Positions 58,101 through 64,000 of a stretch of DNA of 64,000 bases are shown one piece after another. The stretch is from Patiria pectinifera (lineage: Eukaryota; Echinodermata; Asteroidea; Valvatida; Asterinidae), in contig CM057149.1 of NCBI GenBank assembly GCA_029964075.1, forward strand, positions 17,374,197 through 17,438,196, given 5' to 3'. The notes beneath the pieces are model-generated. The model saw nothing but the letters and a program-made list of their open reading frames with translations. It ran no database searches and was not told the origin of the DNA. Position 1 is the stretch's first letter; every line of letters begins with the position of its first letter. The position numbers and the translations under genes were made by a program.

Positions 58101-61100
58101 GTATTGGATCATTTGCATGTGCAAGATTTTTGAACACGTATGCAAATTAGGAGTAGTCTGGAGCCTGCCTGTGCGTTACATTTGCGTTTGTTTTTGTTTG
58201 CGGTGTCTGGGGTAAAAACAGAATCAATTCGTCGCAGCGCGAGCATGGCGTGAGTTACGAAAACATGATTTTATTTTAATTAAACTGTTACGATCTTAAC
58301 GAGACAACATGCAGCATCACATTTCATATTAATATTAACAAACTGGAAAGGAAATGAATATTTTCGAGAAGGCGTGGACGAATGATCGCGAAAACACGTA
58401 CTGCACGTTGTGAATAACAACACAAGTACACGATATAAATCCATTTCTAGCCAATTGCGGTATCGAATCAGGATGCAGGAAGGAAGTTTCCTATCCAGGG
58501 TTTACTATTGGAAACAACGTTGGAAATAAAGTAAGCACTGGGGACGAGGTTGCAGGTAACCGAATTTTTTGGAAAAAAAATATTGAGGGCCAATGACGGT
58601 CACCTTCCATCTAAATCCTCATTAGTCGACCCTTGCCAAATAAGCTGGTTCAATGAACTTTGCCGCCAGGGCTACATGCACCCAGGCCGTGTCAACAAAC
58701 TTTCGACCAGGCCTCCTGCCAAGTCTCATTGAAAATCAACAAAGACCTGTAACTTGACACAGTCATCTCCCTTCATACCTGCATACCACAGCCGCCAGTC
58801 AATTATCTTTCCAGCGCACTGTCTGGCAACTGTCTGGACACTGTCTGGCACGTGGCTTTTTGTTGTATTGCTATGAATAGGGTCTTGCGCAGTGCGGAAA
58901 GTACCTGCTGCCCAGAGGGCAGCAGTTGACGAGTTGTAAAGTTTTTTTTGTAAACGCTGCGCAGGGTTAATCATAATCTTTGTGCCCATTTTTTTTTGTC
59001 TTCCTTGTTTTTTACCTTCGCCTTCTTCCTCTTTTGCGAATTTGTTTCCAGTTCTTTATAGTCAAGTTTCCAGTCTTTTATTTATTGTTTCCTGCTATTG
59101 TCTTTGGTTTTCAGCTGGACACTGTCACCTTTGGCTTCGGCAACGTGACCAACCTTAACACCTCGACAAACGCCCAGGATTCCAAGATCGTCATCACGTT
59201 CTCCATCACCTTGAAGGAGGACCAAGGCGTTGCCGTCGACGAGAGGTACTGGGTCAGCGCCGGCGTGGAGTACAACGGGGAGTCCAAACTATGGATCGGT
59301 CAGATTGGTTTCCTAATCGGCCAAGTACCCCAGGTAGGCCGAGAGCCAGATTGGCTCGGACCTTGAGTGTAGAAAAATATGCAAAAGAAAACCAGGCCAA
59401 CTTTGCTCACTCTTATGCTCTTAGCAGACAAATTCTCCAAAATTGTCATGAGGCAAAGACAAAGTCCTCATATCAGTATTTCACCAGCCAAGTTTGAGGG
59501 TCTCAATTCAATTTTTATTTAAAGGAGACTTTTCTTCAACATTTTGCACCTGAGAGTGAAGCCAAGACAGGGCAAGAGATTTTAATTTGAAGTCTAAGAC
59601 ATGTCCAACTTTTTGAGAAGGTTGACAGTTCAGTAGTCTGGTGGCATGACTATGGAAATATGCAGAAAAAGAGATTGGTACCGGTACCAGATGTTTCTTT
59701 TGACACACAGTTGTTTGATTCAGTACTAAAGGGTATTTTGAAGTCTAAAACCTGATCTTTTGTGGGGTCGGGTCGGGTGGGATTCGCGACCCATTTTGAG
59801 GTCCTGACGAAACACTGTTAGTTTAACTACTGCTACTGTCTGAAAAATTTATATCATTCAACACAATCAAATTTCAATTTCTTTTCCTCTAACGAATTTG
59901 ATTTTTTTATTTGAATGACCATTTTTTTTCCATTTAGGCATCTCTGAAGTGCAAACCTCTAAAAAGTCCTTTATTTTCAGTTGCTGGTGCACCTTTTTTG
60001 GACAAAAAGATCTGCCTGGCTGCAAATATTTCAAAATTTGTAGGGTACGGTAACTAATTTCTACCTAAACAATGGCTGGTTTTTGTTTCGCTCAATGTCT
60101 CATTCATTATTGACCAATTTTTGTATTGGAAGAAAATTAGCCATTTTTGGGGGGGGGGGCCACTTGAAAAATAGCACAGAAAAGTATCTCTTTGACAGAA
60201 AATCATCAAGCATTGGCTTATAACAAAAAAATTCACTGCGAACCTTATATTTTCTTTCAGATATTTTATTTCAGATATTTTATTTCAGATAACAGGTCAT
60301 TGAGGAAGAAACATAAGGCCAAGTTAAAAAAAAATTCTCATCTGGACTTTTTGAAAAAAGGAGAAGCCTTTTTTCCCCCTTTTTTTTTAAACATGGTGGA
60401 ATTTCAAAGATGGTTTTCTTTGCTGATCATTTTGTGTCCAATGAGCCGTAACGCCTTAAAACAGCTTCTAAACTTGCATACAATAGGCCTAGTCCAAAAC
60501 TTTTGGACTCTCAATTCTGTGTACGAGAGTCCACTGGCACCTGAAACAACCAGTCCAATACTGCTTCAGTACTGCATCAATCAACTGTGCCAAAAGAAAC
60601 ATCTGGCATGTCTGGTTGTAGTCTCTATTTCTACACATTTCTCCACAGTCAACTACCAGACTATATAATGACAATATAATGAAGAGGTCAGTCTTTTTAA
60701 ATAGTTGGACTATGGTTGGTTGGACATGTACCAGTCTAGTCTTTAGCCTCATTTTGAAATCACTTGACTTCCCTCTCATGTGCAAAATATTAAAGAAAAG
60801 TCTCCTTTAAAATTGAATTGAGTCTTCAAGCTTGGTTGGTGAAATACTGAGGACCTTTTCTTTGCCCAATGAAAATTTAGGAGAATTTTGCTGGCTAAAT
60901 AGTGAGTAAAAATTGGCCTGATTTCGTTTTGCATTTGTTTAGCACTCAAGGTCCCAGTCTGGCATGGGCCTAGCTAACAAATCATGGGCGTCGCCAGAAT
61001 TTTTTCTAGAGGGGGGCAAAAAAAAATTTTGCCAAAAAATGCTTGTATTTCTCAACACATTCTCGACTTATCAGTTTTAGAGGGGGGCAGGGACATTTTG

Positions 61101-63263
61101 CCCCCCCCCCAACTCATTAAATTTACACCACTTTGTCTTCGCGCCTCTTTTTCTTTCTTTTTTTCCTTCTTTTTTTTTTTTTTTTTTTTTGCTTTTCCAG
61201 GGGGGGGGCAAGTGCCCCCCCTTGCCCCCCCCTCGCGACGCCCATGTAACAAATTTAATATTGCAAATGATTAAAAAAAAAATCAGTACTGTTATTGGAT
61301 ACAGGGAACATGACTGAAATGGTGGCAGCATGATACAGAGTTGTAATGACTCGAGTCAATAACTCGACTCGAGTCCGTCTCGAGTCACAATTTTTGGTGA
61401 GTCGACTTGACTTGAGTCCCTAAGGGCAAATGACTCGACTCTACTCCAGTCTCTCATCTGAATGACTCGACTCGACTTGAGGAAGGCTAACTTGAGTCCC
61501 AAAAATAAAAGCAAAACTATGCGAAAATATTTGCAATGACTTACGCCGGTGCCGGTTTTTGTTCACGTCACGCTAGAATGATTGCGAAATGTTCATATAC
61601 ATAGTGGGTTGATCAGTGTCCTCATTAGTTGAATGGGGAACAGCTAGCACCCCCTTTTTATTTTCATTAAGAGTCAAATGTGGTGTCACCGCATGTAGAA
61701 GATCGAATGTAAAATTTAAAAATTCAAAAAATGACTGTCTCTCTTGTGTTTATTTATTGTATAGTCAAATATATGTGACTCAAATTGACTCAAGCTAAAT
61801 ACTTAACTCGACTTGACTCGACTGGACTCGACTACACAATGTGACTAGACTCGACTTGACCTTCCTGACCTAATGACTTGACTCGACTCAAGTCACTTCT
61901 TTAAAATGACTCGACTCGACTTGAGTCACAAAACTCAGCGACTCGTTACAGATCTGGCAATGATAAAGGTCTATAGCAATGATATGTTGATAATTGGTCA
62001 TAAACTTGTCCCCTCTCAGTATGGGCCAGACACAAACGTCACAGCTGAGGGCCCCTCGGATTTCCACAAAGGCGAAGTGGAGGTCTTCAATGTGGATCTG
62101 AATGTCTACAAGAGCGTAGCTAACCTCACTGTACGCGCAACCGGTAAGACTTATAACTTTTGTAAGATTGCTATCTAAACATTGTTTTATTATATGGTTG
62201 GCCCATCACCAGTGTCATTTCATATGCACAGTTCACTCATGCTGTTTAAAAGATTGTGAGAAATATGAACATCTTCATCCCTTAAAAATTCGTTAAAGAG
62301 CCTTTTTTTCGTTGAAATTACAGTTAACTAAATTTTCACGGATTTTTCAACATATTAAAAAGCCAGATTAGGAGTCCGTGAAAACATCCTTAAGAAAGTC
62401 CTTTGTTTACCCATGGAGGTAGACCCAGTGTACCATTATGTATAACCATTATTAACCAATTATAATTCTCAGTGGCCAGGGTCATTAAAAAAACATGAAA
62501 ATACTCTTACAGGATTAGTCCTATATAAGCCCCATGTAAATGTCCCTGAAACATCTCTTAAAAGATTCTTTTCACGGAGAAATGGACTTTTAATGAAAAG
62601 TTAAGGGATCAGATGTTCATATGCGACCCTCCAGCACACAACCAGTCACTTGGATACATTTTTGAAAATTTGGACTCAAGTTGGGACCCAGTGGAATGGA
62701 CATGGAATTAGCATGATGCAAAGGTTTCTTCCAAAAATTAGTCAGTTGACTGATTCTTGGAAATCAGCTGTGTTTCTTTTAAATGACAGCAAGCCAGACG
62801 GAATAATTTCACGGGGTGTTTAGTGGCAGTAGGATCTTTAATCCAAGTAAGCTTTTAGATAATAATTTGGCAGGTAACTTTTGGGATACAATACAAATGA
62901 CAGGCCTCTAACCCGTTGGTAACAAAATAACTGATACTGTTTATTGTAACTACCCAATTAGAGTGTTTTTTCGCTCTTATGAAGTAATCATTTCTCAACC
63001 GGCACTGTTTTGACAAAGCTAGATTTGACCATCAGTTAACAGTTTTTTTAAATACTTTTTTCCCAAACCTACCGTCACTTTTTGTTTCATTGCAGCCGGG
63101 TCGACCGCCAAAGAGTACCTGTTAATCTGTGAGTTGCAGCTGTGCAATACCGGCACCGGCTTCTGTTTGGATGTCAACAAAGACTTGGCCACGTTCCAAG
63201 TAGACATGGTATCCCAGAATGCTTACGAGTCTGTCTTTGGCTTTGGGAACATCGTCAATGGAG
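46076..63263 (+). CDS. Secreted/surface protein with EGF-like, cadherin-like and FGFGN repeats (5' part, 8 exons)
   Basis: Eight exons (listed separately) join in phase to 487 residues and continue past the window. Order: signal peptide 1-22; Cys-rich segment 23-50; EGF-like 51-79; cadherin-like domain about 80-205 (starts V-N-E-H-T-P-V-F-T-Q, has A-T-D-E-D and ends V-L-I-V-V-I-V-S-D-V); then beta-rich sequence to 487 in which F-G-F-G-N-(V/I) appears twice (about 323 and 479), spaced about 156 residues. The part after the cadherin-like domain contains N-x-S/T sites and few cysteines, suggesting a chain of extracellular beta-sandwich repeats (inference). I do not recognise this repeat as a named family. 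The role could be adhesion or matrix; there is no evidence for a membrane anchor in the part seen. Confidence 0.8.
48045..48240. mobile_element. TIR element with ACCGGC/GCCGGT words, copy 2
   Basis: ATGTGCGTAACCGGTTT at the left and AAAACCAGCCAAGCACATAT at the right, plus CTTTCGGTCAAA flank shared (inverted) with 16850-17052. Confidence 0.65.
49460..49905 (+). repeat. Minisatellite with CATCTCGAGA and TTCGAGGGGCAG
   Basis: Five to six diverged ~60-70-bp units alternate TTTCGAGGGGCAGT, CATCTCGAGAGGGG and a T-run. Ends in G- and C-runs at 49888-49918. Confidence 0.75.
50939..51023 (+). CDS. Second gene exon 2: Cys-rich segment
   Basis: After TTTGGCAG: DFGEESLESPQFCHKTIKDE then PCMLPDCT. Three Cys. 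Phase 1 to 2, donor GTATGT. Confidence 0.75.
51024..52946 (+). other. Second gene intron 2
   Basis: No exon found. The 149-codon frame at 51925-52374 lacks splice context and any domain. A run of ten G lies near 51702. Confidence 0.45.
52947..53032 (+). CDS. Second gene exon 3: EGF-like
   Basis: Encodes EVCYHGDCSDTGDCVCAPCW then RGPSCDQ, an EGF-like spacing C-x4-C-x5-C-x-C...G-x-x-C. Phase 2 to 1. Confidence 0.78.
53130..53560. mobile_element. Repeat with G-rich ends, copy 1
   Basis: Starts GTGGCGGTTCTACAGGAGGG with a G-run, ends AAGAACCGCGCC after C-runs. Shares TTGCTAGTGC/GCACTAGCAA and TTTAGTTAATATAGTGTGCC (inverted) with 63395-63745. Confidence 0.7.
53662..53837 (-). mobile_element. ~175-bp MITE ATAGACC, copy 3
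   Basis: TAGACCATTATCTTGTTGC to GCAGCATGATAAAGG; inverted relative to 43809-43986. Confidence 0.8.
54793..54947 (-). repeat. Long hairpin with hammerhead-like core
   Basis: Arms AACTATCTC...GGATTAACTCGACGTTTC and complement pair across about 60 bp. The loop, on the minus strand, has CTGATGA (54882-54876), a 6-bp stem CGAACA/TGTTCG, and GAAAC (54855-54851). This layout recalls the hammerhead motifs of Penelope-like retroelements. Confidence 0.6.
55022..55440 (+). CDS. Second gene exon 4: cadherin-like domain
   Basis: Starts VNEHTPVFTQTFYEEYISPD, then MYIRATDEDEATC, an insert with CGASSARRCPC, ATFVIDPQTGGISV and LKAYARNPDDDRKQGTVLIV. Strand order fits a cadherin repeat with an extra Cys pair. 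Phase 1 to 0. Confidence 0.85.
55775..55853. repeat. ~35-bp-arm hairpin
   Basis: TAGTAACTAGGACTCTACGA through GTTTTTAACAT is inverted after an 8-bp loop, with small mismatches. Confidence 0.85.
56202..56495 (+). CDS. Second gene exon 5: first half of novel repeat
   Basis: Encodes ITVLGENHTLDISFLPSSED, GSLTIGSRVDCVLTINIPEA and VMCPPSVSKGVELEFTP. Phase 0 both sides; acceptor ATATCAG. Confidence 0.82.
56779..56893. repeat. Hairpin enclosing telomere-like (TTAGGG)n
   Basis: TGACATCCCTATGTTCCGACA and GTCGGAACATAGGGATGTC are inverted. Between them TTAGGGTTAGGGTTAGG lies at 56831-56847, followed by AATAGG repeats. Confidence 0.8.
57328..57480 (+). mobile_element. tRNA-derived SINE head
   Basis: TGGTGGTCGAGTGGTAACAC (box A) and GTGGGTTCGAGTCCCACCC (box B), but the acceptor arms do not pair, so not a tRNA gene. 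A short body follows. Confidence 0.6.
57640..57975 (+). repeat. Interspersed repeat R, copy 1
   Basis: Contains AAATCAGGCCAAGTTTACTC, AATTCTCCAAAAT, TTAAAGGAGACTTTTCTTCA and CAGATGTTTCTT. Copies at 59383-59725 (+) and 60450-60965 (-). Confidence 0.75.
57994..58970. mobile_element. PiggyBac-like TTAA element (non-autonomous)
   Basis: TTAA-CCCTGCGCAG and CTGCGCAGGG-TTAA bound 977 bp. CCC ends and TTAA targets are the piggyBac signature. It holds the MITE at 58041-58552. Confidence 0.75.
58041..58552. mobile_element. Mutator-like MITE, copy B (nested)
   Basis: CAACCTCGTCCCCAG and CTGGGGACGAGGTTG are perfect TIRs, flanked by the 9-bp duplication CAGGTAACC. It is inverted relative to 4638-5151. 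Confidence 0.88.
59115..59333 (+). CDS. Second gene exon 6: FGFGN segment
   Basis: Encodes LDTVTFGFGNVTNLNTSTNA, SKIVITFSITL and YWVSAGVEYNGESKLWIGQI. Phase 0 both sides; acceptor GTTTTCAG. Confidence 0.83.
59383..59725 (+). repeat. Interspersed repeat R, copy 2
   Basis: Starts 50 bp after exon 6. Same block order as 57640-57975. Confidence 0.75.
60450..60965 (-). repeat. Interspersed repeat R, copy 3
   Basis: Minus-strand copy ending with GGCCTGATTTCGTTTTGCAT and ACTCAAGGTCCCAGTCTGGC, the complement of the start of copy 1. Confidence 0.75.
60984..61246. mobile_element. TIR element ATGGGCGTCGCCAG with G/C-runs
   Basis: ATGGGCGTCGCCAG at the left and CGCGACGCCCAT at the right are inverted. 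The interior is G-, C- and T-runs. Confidence 0.7.
61281..61974 (-). mobile_element. ~175-bp MITE ATAGACC, copy 4, split
   Basis: 61281-61334 and 61957-61974 are two ends of the same MITE fragment, separated by the hAT-like insertion. Confidence 0.7.
61335..61956. mobile_element. hAT-like MITE rich in GACTCGA words
   Basis: CAGAGTTGTAATGACTCG and CGACTCGTTACAGATCTG are inverted ends starting CAG. Flanks GCATGATA and GCAATGAT(A) look like an imperfect 8-bp duplication. Arms are GACTCGACTTGAGTC repeats. Confidence 0.75.
62020..62143 (+). CDS. Second gene exon 7
   Basis: Encodes YGPDTNVTAEGPSDFHKGEV then EVFNVDLNVYKSVANLTVRA. Phase 0 to 1; likely start of the next repeat unit. Confidence 0.8.
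62144..63095 (+). other. Second gene intron 7
   Basis: No exon or clear element. ATCAGTTAACAG/CAGTTGACTGATT words recall the 17700 region. Confidence 0.45.
63096..63263 (+). CDS. Second gene exon 8 (last in window)
   Basis: Encodes AGSTAKEYLLICELQLCNTG, TGFCLDVN and VFGFGNIVNG. Phase 1 to 1, donor GTAATC; no stop, so the gene continues. Confidence 0.8.
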
Positions 63264-63394
63264 GTAATCCTTTACGGGGAAAACAAACAAGTAACGATTT
63301 TGTGATTATCCAGGAAAAAGGTCCACTTTTGCAGTATGACTCGATCCAGAACTTAGTCAGTGGAAAAGTAACACACTGGCATAAAGTTTGCTAT

Positions 63395-63745
63395 TTGCAG
63401 GCGCGGTTCTAAAGCCGATATTTTTTGGGGGGGGGGGCTAGCAGGGTGGATCCAGATTTTTTTTCAGGGAGGCATGCTGAAATGTAGACCGGTTATTTTC
63501 TCCGGACACTTAGGCCTCCAAAAATAAAATATTACAATAAAATCCTACAATCAGGCACACTATATTAACTAAAAGTGTACAAATGCACCCTTCTCATGAC
63601 TACTGTTCGCATGTACGTCACATTCTTACAATTTGCTAGTGCAATTTTTTTTATTATTGACTTTTTTTGGGGGGGGGGGTAAGACAACATTTTGAGGGTG
63701 CTAAAGCCCCCCCCCCCCCCAGCCCCCCGGTAAAACCGGCAATGC
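63395..63745. mobile_element. Repeat with G-rich ends, copy 2 (inverted)
   Basis: GGCGCGGTTCT plus G-runs at the left, C-runs at the right. Interior matches the complement of 53130-53560. Confidence 0.7.
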
Positions 63746-64000
63746 CTGTCTGAAACTAATATGGCTGCATAAGATAGCTCTTGATGTTTTTGGTTGGGCA
63801 AGAGTCTGGAATGCTTGACTGAAGCGGTGATCGGTTCAACTGGTATTATTGTGGCTTGAAATACAAAATCTGTGGATCAATCCACGGTCACATATCGATT
63901 CTATCACGAAGGCCCCTTTGTACAAAAAATTCACAGTGTTTACAATGAAGGGGGCGTAGAGTTGTGAGTGTTTTACAGAGTCAATGAGCCTGGATTTGTC
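63746..64000 (+). other. Right edge of window, intronic
   Basis: No exon recognised; presumably intron 8 of the second gene. Confidence 0.4.

Overview
The window looks like animal nuclear DNA, probably from a marine invertebrate deuterostome (echinoderm, hemichordate or amphioxus-like). The reasons are small coding exons with GT-AG introns of 0.3-13 kb, an inter-alpha-trypsin inhibitor heavy chain (ITIH) gene, many tRNA-derived SINEs ending in (ATT)n, and a dense load of short inverted-repeat DNA transposons. The species assignment is inference; there is nothing prokaryotic here.

Layout. 1-8,960: no gene; a higher-order tandem repeat, SINEs and TIR elements. 8,967-43,650: a complete 17-exon + strand ITIH gene. 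All 17 exons join in phase to give a 970-residue secreted protein: signal peptide, acidic propeptide, VIT domain, vWA domain with an intact MIDAS, Pro/Gln- then Gly-rich linker, the Asp-Pro-His-Phe maturation site, and the C-terminal heavy-chain domain. Its 12.7-kb intron 6 holds an antisense gene for a small protein I cannot name: two tandemly duplicated 5' exons (30303-29783 and 28254-27731), each ending in the same splice phase, and one terminal exon (24287-24116) that fits either. 46,076 to the right edge: the first eight coding exons (487 residues) of a second + strand gene for a secreted or surface protein with a signal peptide, a Cys-rich/EGF-like stretch, one cadherin-like domain, and then an unfamiliar beta-rich repeat carrying an FGFGN motif. 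It continues beyond the window.

The two + strand genes are independent transcription units, each with its own signal peptide. An ITIH would act outside the cell by becoming esterified to chondroitin sulphate and passed to hyaluronan; the second protein looks adhesive or structural. Nothing links them beyond adjacency.

The rest is repeats: at least a dozen TIR families (mariner-like TA, piggyBac-like TTAA, Mutator-like with 9-bp target duplications, hAT-like), large foldbacks, minisatellites and microsatellites, several nested in each other, plus a hairpin carrying a hammerhead-like core and a short telomere-like array inside a hairpin. All gene structures were built by reading splice signals and phases by eye; no database or RNA evidence was available.
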